Shown here one piece after another: positions 33,801-46,600 of a DNA stretch of 64,000 nucleotides; within the stretch, counting starts at the first letter, position 1, and every line of letters starts with the position of its first letter. The stretch spans positions 409,484-473,483 of the forward strand of contig MNCI01010074.1 of NCBI GenBank assembly GCA_015680685.1, in the 5' to 3' direction. The translations under genes were made by a program, and so were the position numbers. The notes beneath the pieces are model-generated. The model saw only the letters and a list, made by a program, of their open reading frames with translations. It did not search any database and was not told where the DNA came from. This DNA is from Gnetum montanum. Taxonomy: Eukaryota; Streptophyta; Gnetopsida; Gnetales; Gnetaceae.

Positions 33801-34476
33801 GTTGATCTCTATCGGGAACACACCATTGAACCAAGACATTGAGACATACTTTGTAAAGTTGTCCATTGATCTCCATAAAGTACTTGGCTCTATGAAGAAA
33901 CTGTTGTTTCTTCTTAAGATCTAGCTTTTGTGGTGTTTGTTGGGTAAGGAGATAGGTAACAATGCTACTGTACCAGTTTGTCTCCATGAGTGATTGGTTA
34001 TTCACTACACCAACAAAGAGGAACTCATTAGGGAAGTGATCAAAAATTGGATACTCATCCTCTTTGTTGTCCCAGTGCAATCGAGATAAATGATCGACAA
34101 CTACATTCTCGGTGCCTTTACGATCGATTATCATTAAATCAAACTCTTGTAGGATCACCAACCATCGTATAATACAAGGGCTTACCATTGGCTTATTCAT
34201 GAGGAACCGGATGGCACTATGATCTGTGTGTATGAATACCTTGTACCCCAATACATAATGTCTAAATTTTTCTAGTGTAAACACTATAGCCATTAATTCT
34301 CTTTCTGTAGTAGTGTAGTTGAGTTGTGCACCAGTGATACTTTTACTTGCACAATGGATGTAATAAGGATGTTTTTGGTCATCTAACTGTGTAAGCATAG
34401 CTCCTAAGGCATAGCTGGACGCATCAGTCATGACATGGAATGGTTTGGAGCAATCAAGAGCTTGTAGAATGGGCAT
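33801..34476 (-). pseudogene. Element 2 RNase H and linker
   Basis: The 261-codon open frame 34476-33691 begins MPILQALDCSKPFHVMTDAS and contains RNase H hallmarks TDASSYALG, TTTERELMAI, HTDHSAIRFL and DHLSRLHW, then a Glu-rich linker leading into the integrase zinc motif. This is the longest intact pol segment and the clearest Ty3/gypsy marker in the window. Confidence 0.9.
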
Positions 34477-35265
34477 TTCTACAAGCTTCTATTTTAGAGT
34501 TTGAAAAGCTCATTTGCATTCCCTAGTCCACTCAAAGGATACATCCTTTTTTGTTAACTCTACTAATGGTTTGGCAATCTTTGAAAAGTTCTCTATGAAT
34601 CTCCTATAGTAGCCAGTGTGTCCAAGGAATGACTGAATGTCTTTGATAGTTTTGGTTGATGGGTAATTCCTTGGATGAATTTGATTTTCTGAGGGTCTAC
34701 CTCTATCCCTGCATGTGAGATTTTATGCCCAAGTACTACGCCTTCTTGGACCAACAAATGGCTTTTTTGCTAGTTAAGCCTCAAATTAGTTTCTACACAT
34801 CTTTTCAGCACTTGCTCTAATCGGTCCAAGGCTTGATCAAAGCTTGCTCCATAAGTGGAGAAGTCATCCATAAAGACTGCCACACCATTTTCTATCTGCT
34901 ACTGGAATATGCTTAGAACTAAGCATTGAAACATTGTAGGAGCATTGCACAAGCCAAACGACATTTATTTGTATGCAAACGTTCCCCAAGGACTGGTGAA
35001 AATAGTTTTGGCTTCGACTTCTAGGACTATTTATATTTAGTTGTATCTGCTATATCCATCCAAAAAACTATAATAGCGATGCCCTGCGATTGTGTCTAAG
35101 ACTTGGTCAACAAATGGCAACAGAAAGTGATCCTTGAATGTTGCCATGTTTAGTAGCCTAAAATCTATGCACACCCTCCATTTGCCTTCCTTTTTAGGCA
35201 TGATTACTAAGGGGCTAACCCATTCGCTATCAGTAATGGGGTATATGAACCCAGCCTTTAGAAGT
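34477..35265 (-). pseudogene. Element 2 reverse transcriptase, part 2
   Basis: Reads KAGFIYPITDSEWVSPLVIM...WRVCIDFRLLNMAT...FVDQVLDTIAGHRYYSFLDGYSRYN, then after a stop the active site VFMDDFSTYG (about 34855-34885) and VLKRCVETNLRLN...VVLGHKISHAGIEVD. The conserved VKEEIKQLL immediately before KAGFIYP is found on the far side of element 1 (42583-42640), which proves that element 1 was inserted into this RT. Confidence 0.9.
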
Positions 35266-36183
35266 TGATGAGACGCGATACGCATAGGCCACGATATTGC
35301 GTATGCGATATCGTGGTCGTTGTAATATCGCATCGTCCCCTGCGATATCGCGTATGCGATATCGCGGTGCACCGTCATATCTATAAATAAGAGGTGGGTC
35401 TCCCTTGTTTCCCCATCCTAGGCTAGAAGTAGGGAAACTCTGGTAGATTGATCACTCCAGAGATAGAATATTTTCCATGTGCCCGCAGTAGGAGTCCTAA
35501 AGTGAACAAATCTTTATTCAAGTAACATTGTACCTAAACATAAGTTGTGTACAACAATAAAGATGAACTTCCTAGATAAACCTTGCAATGCATGGAATAG
35601 GATTTTATTTAATGTTATTTATTGCTTTCTCTCTCACCCTTATCTCCTAGTAATGCGGAATGAGTACGACTTGATTATGAGCATTTAAGGATGTGTACGA
35701 ATGATCAAGGAACGAATGATCATCGCACTTAGGCTAGATTAGATTCTCTCAACCCTTTCCTCCTAGTTAAGTGCCTCAGTACGACCACTTTGAGCACGTG
35801 CATTATGTGTGGGGATCCCAGCAACGATTAGCGTTTGGTAGCCACAGTTGCATCGGTGTAGGGTGTGTACGGTAAGGGGGAATAGATGCTGACGCTAGGT
35901 TAATTTAGACTTAGTTCATTAGTTAGAGTTAGCAATTAGTTTCTCAACCCTTCACCTTGTTAGCATAGGAGACATAAAATAGAAAAGACTATAAAACTCA
36001 TATACCTCGGACTTACTTAACCATACACCGTGACAACTACAAGTAAGTCTGGAAAAATAATGAACGATTAACCCTAAGTGTTCCATGGGGTGTGTAGGCA
36101 CTTCATCTACGGAGTTCGACCGAATCACGCGTGCTACGCTCGTATTTGTATGGTTGAGTGTAGGGGTATCTCGCCACTCATCA
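35266..36183 (+). repeat. 5' LTR of element 1
   Basis: 918 bp. The U3 has the palindrome GCGATATCGC twice, 4 bp apart (35342-35365), then a TATA box CTATAAATAAGAGG at about 35381. The R/U5 part contains AATAAAG motifs near 35557. It ends CACTCATCA. Confidence 0.93.
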
Positions 36184-36184
36184 T

Positions 36185-36202
36185 TAGTGCCGTTTCCGGG
36201 GA
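36185..36202 (+). promoter_or_regulatory. Primer binding site of element 1 (tRNA-Asp type)
   Basis: TAGTGCCGTTTCCGGGGA, starting 1 nt after the 5' LTR. It is a decayed match to the complement of the tRNA-Asp 3' end (TGGCGCCGTTGCCGGGGA). Confidence 0.8.
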
Positions 36203-36417
36203 CTAAGTGTTTGTGCACTAAATAGAACATAGGATATTACTCACATCGTTGGGAGCTTAACGAACATTAGGGTTAATCAAACGAAAAAAAATTTATAATG
36301 GTAAAATCAGCACACCTATAAGACATCATGTCTTCTTCTTCTTCTTCTCACAAGAGCAACTCACCACCTAAGGATTATACAAAGAACAGTCGGCAATCAA
36401 AAACACATAGCCTAAAT

Positions 36418-38943
36418 TAGCCGGTTCCTCAACAATATTGGAAATTATATACTCATCCCGATGAGTATATTCCCAACTTTACTTTTATCCTCCATCAAGA
36501 TGAACAGATGCGTTGGAGAGACCTGCAAGGTAACATACTGTTACCTCCAGATCGATCAGTCCCTAACATGCTTCTCAGTGCTTTGGCACAGATTGGCATG
36601 ACAGAATTGTATGCTGAATACGTTGCAGAAGACTTTGACATGAGGGATTATCATCCCATAGAAGCACAACATATTAGGGACTCAAGGCAGGAGAGCCAAC
36701 ATACATTGTTGAAGGGTAAAGAGGTCCCGCATGTCCTTAGCAAAATAAGAGATTGTGAACAACTTATAACCGGTTCTTTATCAAAGGATGTTCCCCCTCC
36801 TAACGATGGTGAGGAGGTTGGGTATCATAACCTACGCTCAATGATACATAACCCTGGTTCTGATGCCCATGAACACCAATTGTTCACAGAGGGAACAACA
36901 ACTCATAATAAGGACGGGCACTTAGATCGTCATCACGATCAAGGTTGCAGCAGCCAAAGAGAAGACAAGAAATATCATCATGGCGATGGTTCCCCTTCTT
37001 CTTCCCCTTCATCTCACCACTCACCCTCTCCTTCCACCTCTAGGCATAATCATGAAGGGCATAACGGTGAGGATAGAGGTAAGAAAAATGAGAGACCTCG
37101 ACGAGAGAGTCAAGAGAGAGGATAAGGGCATGAATGAGGGGAAAGTAGGGAACAACGAAGACATCACAGGTGTCATGAAAGAGATGATCATGACGAGCCT
37201 CTACTTGCAACCCAAAGTATGCTCGACATAATGAAGGTAGTAAGAATCCCAACAAGGCATTTAAAAGATAGTCAGATCAAGCGTTTAGACATGAACAACA
37301 TCCCATGCTTCGAAGGGGGATACAACGCTGATCCGCAACATCATTTATAGGCATTTCAAGATGCCTGTGCCTTGTAAAAGATAGAGAATGAGTGGCAGAA
37401 ACTTAAGTTGTTTCCTAGGATACTCACCAAGGAAGCAGAGAGCTGGTACCAGTCCTTAGAATCAGAAACCATCAGGAGGTGGAGTACGATGTTAGAGTTG
37501 TTCAACGATAAGTATCAAACGTACTCTAGAGTGTCTAGCTTGCGTAAGCAGATCCAAGGATGGAAGCAAGGTATTCATGAACCCTTGGATGCTACCATGG
37601 CCCGATACTATACATTGCTACATCATTGCCCGAGCCATGGTTACGCTTAGCGGGATCAACTCCGCCACATCGTAGATGGGCTCAAACATGAAACTAGGAG
37701 AACCCTTGGGACTTATGCCCATGGGAGACTATCAGAACTCAGAGCCCATGAAGTTCATCAATTGTTGGAGCAAGTAGCAAAAGAAGAAGGTGAGCTACAA
37801 AAAAGGGAAAGTGCAGAATAATACAACCAAGATCCCTCTCTTCAAAAGAAGGGAGTGAAATTTTGCGATAAAGAGGATGAGTCACCAATCGAAGAGTTGG
37901 TGAACAGAAAAACCTTACCGCTTCAGAAGCTAACAACAGATGTAGCGGCTAAGGTAGAAGAAGTATGAAGTTCCTTAGACTCTAGACTTGAAACTGTCTT
38001 GAAAATCATAGAAGAGTCCAAGGCGGAACAAAGTAGTGACAAAGGTAAGACAAAGTGGAGAGATTTAGGCCCTACACATAACAAGGATAAAGGGAAAATT
38101 ACTATCTCTGATGAGGTTGTGGATTCAGACATAGACGATGACGGTGGATGTGAGATCTGCCACTATGACCATCCTAAGGGATGTTGTCCAATCATCTCAC
38201 ATCTACAAGGGTCTGGGGTGTATGCACTTAATCCGAAACTTAACCAACAGCAAAGACCCCAAAGGTTACCTTATTCCCAAGGTAACCCAAGGTAGTTCCA
38301 CCAACCGTTAACGTACTACCCAAGTGGAACTCCACTACAACCTATCGGACAACATTAGCAATGGAAATACCCACAGTCATGGGGGACGCCACCGCCGAAA
38401 CAACAATACCCTTACCGGCAGCCCAATCCATATGGTTATTATGTGTAGCAGCCAATTTCTCCAAGTGACTCTATGGGTCACACAACTCCCCAACGTCACT
38501 ACCAAGTTTGAGAGTACTTTAGGAGGACTCCTTCTCCTCCGGGAGACGCTCCATACCCACACCATCCTCCTAATCCATCCGCACCTCTTCCACCAGTAGT
38601 TCCCATAACACCTCCTGCTCCAACAATGTAAGGGGAACTCCCTACTCAACCGCAGCAACGTCACACTACGAGAGCTATAAATATTCAACCTGCTACTGGT
38701 TCTGACAACTATAAAAAGAGAAGACCCTTCTTTAGAACCAAAAGCCCAGACAAACTCTTGCAACAACAAGCGGTTGAGCCCATGTACACTCCTCCACCAT
38801 CTAACACTTCGGTGCTCCCTTCCGTCCAACAACAAAGCTTAATGCAGACGGTTATGTTAACACATACCGTAACCGACTCGATCAAGGTAGGCCACCTTTC
38901 CAGGAAACTAACTGATCCTGGAAGTCCCTTAATCTACCTTTAA
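36418..38943 (+). pseudogene. Element 1 gag
   Basis: Begins near YTHPDEYIPNFTFILHQDEQ and matches element 2 gag. The longest open part is 36508-37125. The capsid (Retrotrans_gag) region is about 37235-37650 (RLDMNNIP, NEWQKLKLFPR, EAESWYQSLE, RRWSTMLELFNDKY). A Lys-rich segment is followed by a variant zinc motif CEICHYDHPKGCC (about 38152-38190) and a Pro/Gln-rich tail. Stops at 37129, 37348, 37375, 37648 and others show that it is dead. Confidence 0.82.
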
Positions 38944-39616
38944 GTCACTGGAAATAAACCACATAGGGCTCTTCTTAACTCAGGTTCTGGAGTCAACTTA
39001 AATTCACAAGACATGTATCACGCCTAGAACCTGCCCCAACTTAAGAAGAGCAACATTCAACTTGAGCTGGCAGACCAGTCCATCACCATTCCCTTGGGAT
39101 TGGTGGAGGACATCATTACCACTATGTGTGGTTGGTCATACCCAGCTGATTTCCTGGTGATTGAAGTTAACAACAACGAAGGGGACTTCCCAATTATAAT
39201 GGGAAGGGCATGGCTAAGCACAGTAGATGCATGCCTTAGGATCTGAGATCTTTCCTTAGAAATATCTAAGATAAACATTTATGGAAAGATCGAGAAGAGG
39301 AAAGTTCCATGAATCACATACAGTGATTCATCGAGTGATGACATGGAGGAAATGCCTCCATGTAACAGGTGTGCCCTTGAAACTTTGAAACAAAGATGCT
39401 TGTATGTAGCAACTACACAACAAGTAGTAGACACCCCATGGTTGATAGCTACTAGAAAGAGCAACCGACAAATATGCATGGAACAAACTAAGGAGACAAA
39501 CCATGCCAACAATGAAGGCATAAACACATTGGGATATGAGCGTCGCCAACTTCCATCCCTTAATCTAAGATCATCAATTGGGAGAAGTTGGACACTTCTT
39601 AGAAATTCAAATAGGT
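38944..39616 (+). pseudogene. Element 1 aspartic protease region with catalytic Asp lost
   Basis: Contains HRALLNSGSGVNLNSQDMY, where element 2 has ALLDSGSGVNLIS. The catalytic Asp is Asn (codon 38977-38979). It continues with CGWSYPADFLVIEVNN and FPIIMGRAWLSTVDA, as in element 2. The homologous sequence ends at about 39616, where the spacer begins. Confidence 0.82.
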
Positions 39617-41690
39617 GCTCATTATTTCGAATCTCTCCCTTTCCACTCAGTCATGGGGGAGATGGCCACCTATGCTAATCATATGGGGCCCTTAGTTCTT
39701 TTTAAGTTTTTTTACACGTTTTTGTTTTACAACGTTTTTGTTTTACACATTTTTGTTTTACAAGTTTTTATTTTACACGTTTTTGTTTTACACGTTTTTG
39801 TGTTACATGTTTTTGTCTTACAACTTTTTGTTTTACAAATTTCTTTAACTCTTCTTGTTTTTGTTTTACATCATCATTATACTTTTTCATTTTTTCGTGT
39901 ATGTGTGTGATCCACCCTGTAAATTTGTCACCCAATAAGTGTTCGGAATGATGGTATGAACTATTTTTATGTTGATTGCTAATGTTTGGTTTTTACCTTT
40001 AAGTCATGATGTTGATACTAAGGTATGTTTCTTTTGATATGGCAGGAAATGAGTTCACTTCATCCATTCATACACCAGCTTCTATGGTCTCTCTCAGCTT
40101 AGAAATGTACAGTCCCCTTCATAATAAGAACTTTAACGAATTGGTGACTGGGCATTTCTCAAACTAAGGAAGGACTCAAGGATTGAAAAGGGTGTGACTT
40201 CAAGGGAACTTGATGCTTTTGTGTTGGCCATTCTCTTGGGTGCTTGGATGTTTTATTCTTGAGTTTTCTTACCGTTTCGATGTTACCCAATCATCGGAAA
40301 GCTAAGCAATAAAAATAACAAAGTCTTTGCATGGTGTGGTTCTCACGCATAAAAACACAAAACACAAAAACAAAAAACAAAAGAAAAAAAAAGAGAGAGA
40401 AGAAGTGAGAATTCAAAGCACACCCCTTAGAAAAAATAATCCCTTGGGCTACAAACACTGGTTATGGAACTCAAAACAAAACGTTCCCTCTAACTAAGGC
40501 CCTTCTCACTTCCCATTCTCTCCTTGTTTCGTCGGAATGGTGGTGGCTCTTGGAGAAGGCATTCTTGTTACTTCAAGAGAATGGATTGGCCGAATGCATT
40601 AATGTGAAGTCACTGGAAGTGGTTTGTTTAAGGTTGGAGTTGGAATGAGATTTGCTAAGTCACACTAACCATGCAATACACAAGGGGTTGTACACCACCT
40701 TATTCTTGAGACTCCATTCCATTCTCTTCTCTCCATCCTTCTCTCCATTATTCACCTCATTGCTGGTTGTATCGTTAGTGTATATCTTGGTTGATGCATT
40801 GTTTTTTTTTTGGTAAATTCTTGCAGTTAAGACTTTAACTCTTGTTCCAAATGACATTCCTAGAGCCTATGGACTCTTTGAATGTGGGTTTGTCAAGGCA
40901 TTAAGGGCATGAGCCTGCTTTGGGGAGGACCCACTGACATTCCTATTTGGTGCACCAGTTAAATTCTTTTTCCTAACATTTTTGCAATTAGTTTTATCTT
41001 GTTCATTTCCATCTTAACATCCACTTCATTGGTGTTATAGTTGTCTCTTTTTCTCTATCTTTCTTATTTCTTTTCTTTCTCCATTCTAACGCTACTGGAG
41101 GTTCACGATTAGTCATGGGGGTACGGGGCCCGTTTTTTTCGATTTTCTCTTAGCCTCGAATTTTTTCGATTTTTTCCTAACCCCTACACCTTCGGTAGTC
41201 ATCATTAATACATCTCCAGATCTGCAACCAGCCATACCACAACCTAGCCAATGGACTTACACTGCAGCAAGGTATCAATTACATTGAAATTCAATTACCC
41301 TTGCTAATACAAAGATTGTGTTGTGTGTGCAGATGGAAATCATACAACAATGGAGGGGATTTGGAAGGAACACTTGGAATGAAGCAGTGCTAGAAGAAGC
41401 TATGCAAGGAGCAAGATCGATAACGCGCTCATGGATGGACAACGAAAGGTGCAATCTTGGCGTTCGCAGTAGCAACACCTCTTTCTCTCTCTCTTTCTCT
41501 CAACCTGTCAAATGAGGCCTGATGTCAATGTAATAAGGTGTTCACTCTTGTTGTCATGAACACCAGTTTTGTCAAGTCTTGTAATGATGATCCGTTCACA
41601 TGTCATCCCATTAGTTCCATTCACCTCAATAATCTCGTACCTTCCCAATATTTTGTAAGGAACTTGAGGACGAGTTTTAATTTAGTCATG
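39617..41690 (+). other. Element 1 non-coding spacer
   Basis: Collinear with the element 2 spacer (32700-30780 reversed), starting at a TCATTATTTC block and the shared GTCATGGGGGAGATGGCCAC. No coding sequence supported. It ends in the polypurine tract CATGGGGGTA before the 3' LTR. Confidence 0.75.
39707..39842 (+). repeat. Tandem repeat of about 16 bp in element 1 spacer
   Basis: About nine imperfect copies of CGTTTTTGTTTTACA. Element 2 has fewer copies at 32545-32615 on its own strand. Confidence 0.85.
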
Positions 41691-41696
41691 GGGGTA

Positions 41697-42582
41697 TGAT
41701 GAGACAAGATACGCAATGCCGTGATATTGCATCGTCCCCTATGATATCGCGTACGTGATATCGCGGTGCATTGTCATATCTATAAATAAGAGGCAGCTCT
41801 CCCTTGTTTCCCCATCCTAGGCTAGAAGTAGGGAAACTCTGGCAGATTGATCACTCCAGAGATAGAATATTTTCCATGTGCCCGCAGTAGGAGTCCTAAA
41901 GTGAATGAATCTTTATTTGAGCAACATTGTACCTGAACACAAGTTGTGTACGGAAATAAAGAAGAACTTCCTAGATAAACCTTGCAGTGCATGGAATAGG
42001 ATTTTATTTAATGTTATTTATTGCTTTCTCTCTCACCCTTATCTCCTAGTAATGCGGAATGAGTACGACTTGATTACAAGCATTTAAGGATGTGTACAGA
42101 TGATCAAGGAACGGATGCTCATCGCACTTAGGCTAGATTAGATTCTCTCAACCCTCTCCTCCTAGTTAAGTGCCTCAGTACGACCACTTCGAGCACGTGC
42201 ATTACGCGTGGGGATCCCAGCAACGATTAGCATTTGGTAGCCACGGTTGCATCGGTTCAGGGTGTGTACAGTAAGTGGGAACAGATGTTGACGCTAGGTT
42301 AATTTAGACTTAGTTCATTAGTTAAAGTTAGTAATTAGTTTCTCAACCCTTCACCTTGTTAGCATAGGAGACATAAAACAGAAAAGACTATAAAAATCAT
42401 ATACCTCGGACTTACTTAACCATACACCGTGACAACTACAAGTAAGTCTGGGAAGATAACGAATGATTAACCCTAAGTGTTTCATGGGGTGTGTAGGCAC
42501 TTAGTTTGTGAAGTTCGATCGGATCACGCATGCTATGCTCATATTCGTATGGTTGAGTGTAGGGGTATCTTGCCACTCATCA
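41697..42582 (+). repeat. 3' LTR of element 1
   Basis: 886 bp, matching 35266-36183 but lacking part of the distal U3. The GATATC pair lies at 41741-41764 and the TATA box CTATAAATAAGAGG just after 41780. It ends CTCATCA, followed by the duplication GAAGT. Confidence 0.93.
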
Positions 42583-43640
42583 GAAGTTGTTTGATTTCTT
42601 CTTTTACTACTTACTTCAACTTTAGGTTCAATCGCCTCTATGGTTGTTTTCGAGGCTTCATGGAGGGGTCATTGTAAATCCTATGCTGGCATATCCTAGG
42701 ATCTATTCCAGTTAATTCTGGACATGACCAGGTGAAGGCTTTTAACCACTATTTTATTACCTTTAGCAGACTCTCTTTTTGTTGCAGAGAAAGTTTTATG
42801 TTAATGATTACTGGTTTTCCATTCTTAAGGAACGTGTATTCCATACCGATAGGTAATGGTTTTAGCTCTAGGGGCTCCTGTTTAAATTTCTTAGGAATTT
42901 CCATCTTTCCCTGTTGATGTTTTCGAGGTTAGGACTTGGAAGTTGGTAGTGGACTTGCTCTAATGCATCTATGCTATCTTTGTAAGCGCAAGTCAAACCC
43001 TCAGTTAGTTCCATGCATATAAATGAGTTGCTTTCTTGATCAGTTGTCAACCACTGGGTGTCTTCTTGTCGTGTGGTTGTTGCATACAGGCACCTTTGTC
43101 TATTGATTACTTGTGCACACTAATTGCATGCAGGCAATGTTAAACTTTGCACAACCCATGATCTCTGCATGCAATTACACCCTGTGTCACTGTATGCGAT
43201 GCATGGAACTTTCTTCTTCTCAATCTTTTCGAAAGTATTTTCCTTAGATATTTCTAGGGAAAGATCGCGGATTCCTAGGCATGCATCGATAGTGTTTAGC
43301 CATGCCCTTCCCATTATGATTGGGAAGTCCCCCTTACTGTTGTTTACTTGAATCACTAGGAAGTCAGCTGGATATGACCATCCACAAACAATGGGAACAA
43401 TGTCCTCCACTAATCCCAAGGGAACAATGATGGACTAGTCAGCTAACTCTAAATGGATATTGCTCTTTTTTAATGGGGGCAGGTTCTAGGCCTTGTACAT
43501 TTCTTGGGATATTAGGTTGACACCAGAACCTGAATCCAAAAGAGCTTTGCATGGCTCATTCCTAGTGATTTGTGAATATATTAGGGGACTCCCTAGATTA
43601 GAGAATTTCCTAGGAAGGTGGCCAGCTTTGATCTAATCGG
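42583..43640 (-). pseudogene. Element 2 protease and RT part 1
   Basis: Minus strand. The protease keeps its catalytic motif ALLDSGSGVNLIS (about 43510-43555), then SIIVPLGLVEDIVPIVCGW, YPADFLVIQVN and FPIIMGRAWLNTIDACLGI (43419-43120 open). A linker follows (LKPLPIGMEYTFL, about 42840), and the RT start VKEEIKQLL runs into the element 1 insertion at 42583. One stop falls just after the active site region. Confidence 0.82.
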
Positions 43641-46600
43641 TAATGACATGTGTTAACATGACCGTATGCGTTGAATGCGGTGTTAGGCTTGAAGAGGGCT
43701 CTGAAGCTTTATTTGATACAGAGATGTCCAAAGACTTAGCCGATTGTGATTGCAAAGGCTTGGTTGGATTGTTGGTTCTAAAGAAAGGTATTTTCTTCAT
43801 ACAGTTGTCAGAACCAATAGTAGGTTGAGGATTAACAACCCTTGCGGCATTACGTTGTTGTGGTTGAGTAGGGAGTTCACCTTGCATTGCTAGAGCAGAT
43901 GGTAATGGAGCTATTAGTGGGAGAGATGTGGCTGAATTTGAAGGATGGTACACTTGTGGAATATCACCCTTAGGAGACAGAGTCCTATAGTACTCGTAGG
44001 CTTGGTAGTGATGTTGAGGAGTAATGTGACCAATAGAGTCACATGGAGAGATTGGATGTTGCACGTAATATCCATGTGGGTCAGGTTGTTGGTAAGGATA
44101 TTGTTTCCTTGGTGGTGGCATTCCCCATGATTGTGGGTGCTGCCACTATTGATGTTGCTCAATTGGTTGTGGTGGAGTTCCACTTGGATAATATGTTAAA
44201 GGTTGGTGGAACTACCTTGGGTTACCTTGGGGATAAGGTAACCCTCGGGATGTTTGTCATTCGTTTAAATGTGGATTAAGTGCATACACCCCAAACTCCT
44301 GTAGATCTTACATCCACTATCATCATCTATATCTGAGTCCACAACTTTTTCAATAATAGCAACTTTACCCTTACCCTTGTTACGTGCATTTTCTACTTCT
44401 CTCTTTTTTCTTTTGTCACGATCACTACCTCTTTCCCTAGACTCCTCTACTACTTTGAGAACAATTTGAAACCTACTATCTAGGGAGTCCCACATTTGGT
44501 CTACCTTTGTCGATACTTTTGAAGCTAACTTTTGGATAGGCAAGGTTTTCCTATTCACCATCTCTTTGAGTGGTGACTCTTCCTCATCCTCACAAAATCT
44601 TACTCCCTTCTTCCAGAGGGAAGGATCTCGGTTATATTCTTTCGCACACTCTCTCTTTCATAGCTCACCTTCTTCTTTAGCAACTTGCTCTAGTAATCTG
44701 TGAATTTGATGGGACCTAAGCTCAGATAGTCTTCCTTGGTGATGAGATGCAATATCGCATGCACCACGATATCACAGCCATCGCTATATCGTGTCATCCC
44801 CTACGATATCTCGTACGCGATATCGCGGTCTACCGCCAAATCTATAAATAAGAGGCGACACTCCCCTCATTTCTCATCCTAGTTTAGAAGTAGGGAAACT
44901 CTGGCAGTTTGATCACTCCAGAGATAGATTATTTTCCATGTGCCCGCAGTAGGAGTGCTAGAGTGAATGAATCTTTATTCGAGCAACATTGTACCTGAAT
45001 GCAAAGTTGTGTACGGCAATAAAGACAAACTTGATTGGATAAACCTTGCAGTGCATGGAATAGGATTTTATTTAATTGTTATTTATTGCTTTCCTAAAAT
45101 GCGGTATGAGTACAACTTGATTACGAGCATCTAAGGATGTGTACGGTTAGTCAAGGAATCAGCTACTCATCGCATGCGATATGAGTACAACTTGATTACG
45201 AGCATCTTGTGTGACTACTTGGTAACCCAGTGGCGTATCCAGGATCTATGCTTGGTAATCCCAGTGGTAGTCGTGCATGGAAAATGTGTACAGTTAGTCA
45301 AGGAATTAGCTGCTCATCGCACGTAGGCTAGTTAGGTTCTCTCAACCCTTTCCTCCTAGTTAAGTGCCTCGGTACGACCACTTCGAGCACGTGCGTTACG
45401 TGTGGTGATCCCAGTAACGATTAGTGTTTGGTAACCATAGTTGCATAGTTCAGGGTGTGTACGGTAAGTGGGAACGGATGCTGATGCTAGTTAATTTAGA
45501 CTTAGGACATTAGTTAGAGTTAGTTAGTTTCTCAACCCTTCACCCTTTAGCATAGGAGATAAAACCAGAAAAGACCAAAAAAATCATATACCTCGGACTT
45601 ACTTAACCATACACTGTGACAACAACAAGTAAGTCTGGGAAGACAACGAATGATTAACCCCAAGTGTTCCATGAGGCGTTTAGGCATTTAGTCTGCGGAG
45701 TTCGACTGGATCGCGCGTGCTACGCTCGTTTCGTATGGTTGAGTGTAGGGGTACCTCGCCACTCATCACTTGGGCATAAGTCCCAAGGGTTCTTCTCATT
45801 TCACGCCTAAGCCCGTCTATAAGATGGCGTAGCTAATCTCGCTGCGAATAACCATGGCCAGGACAATGATGTAATAGTGCATAATAATGGCCCATGGCAG
45901 CATCCAAGGGTTCGTGACTTCCTTGTTTTCATCCTTGGATTTTCTTTCGTAGGTTAGACACCTGGGAGTATGTTTGGTACTTATAGTTGAACAATTCTAA
46001 CATAGTACTCCACCTACAAATGGATTCTAGTTCTAAGGACCGGCACCAACTTTCAGCTTCTTTTATTAGTGTTCGTGGGAACAACTTAAGTGTTTGCCAC
46101 TCGTTTTTTATGTTTTGCAAGGCACATGCATCGTGAAATGCTTGTAAGTGATTTTGAGGATCAACGTTATATCCCTCTTCAAATCGTGGGATGTTATTCA
46201 TGTCTAACCTCTTGATCCTACTATCTTTTTGGTGCCTTGTTGGAACTCTCACAGCCTCAGTTATGTCTAGCATGCTTTGAGTAGCGAATAGGGGTTCATC
46301 ATGATCTTCTCGTTCGTAGTGTCTATGGTGCCTACGTTGTTCCCTACTCTCCCCTCTTCTATGTCATGATTTCCTAGAATGCCCTTGTCCTCTATTATGG
46401 TTGTTTCGTTTGCGACTTCCCCTTTGGTTGCCCTTATCCTCATGATCTGTCTCTCTATGGCTACATCCGAACACTGAAGGAGAGGGTGAAGGAGACGATG
46501 AAGGTGAAGAAGAAGGAGAATCGCCACCATGACGGTGTCTACTTCCTTCTCTTTGGTGGTCTCTGCCTCGATCGTGATTGCGATGAAAATGCCCACCTTC

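Larger units (their letters stand above)
35266..42582 (+). mobile_element. Athila-related LTR element 1 (TSD GAAGT), gag-protease only, nested in element 2 RT
   Basis: A plus-strand element of 7317 bp with LTRs 35266-36183 and 41697-42582 (TGATGAG to CTCATCA) and perfect GAAGT duplications (35261-35265 and 42583-42587). It keeps a primer site, gag and protease, then passes at about 39616 straight into the spacer that in element 2 follows integrase. RT, RNase H and integrase are therefore deleted. The frame has many stops, so it could only have moved with enzymes from another element. The LTRs differ by several substitutions and indels, so the insertion is not recent. Confidence 0.93.

Noticed and set aside
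33004-35265. Reading this pol region as part of the plus-strand element 1 or as a host retroviral-type gene
   Set aside because: It is on the minus strand, and its RT continues across the GAAGT duplication at 42583, so it belongs to element 2.
35266-36183. Inverted GATATC blocks as terminal repeats of a small DNA transposon
   Set aside because: They lie inside LTRs with defined ends and 5-bp duplications, so they are part of U3.
39578-39910. 110-codon ORF rich in FVLHVFVLH
   Set aside because: It is the translation of the TTTTGTTTTACAC tandem repeat in the element 1 spacer.
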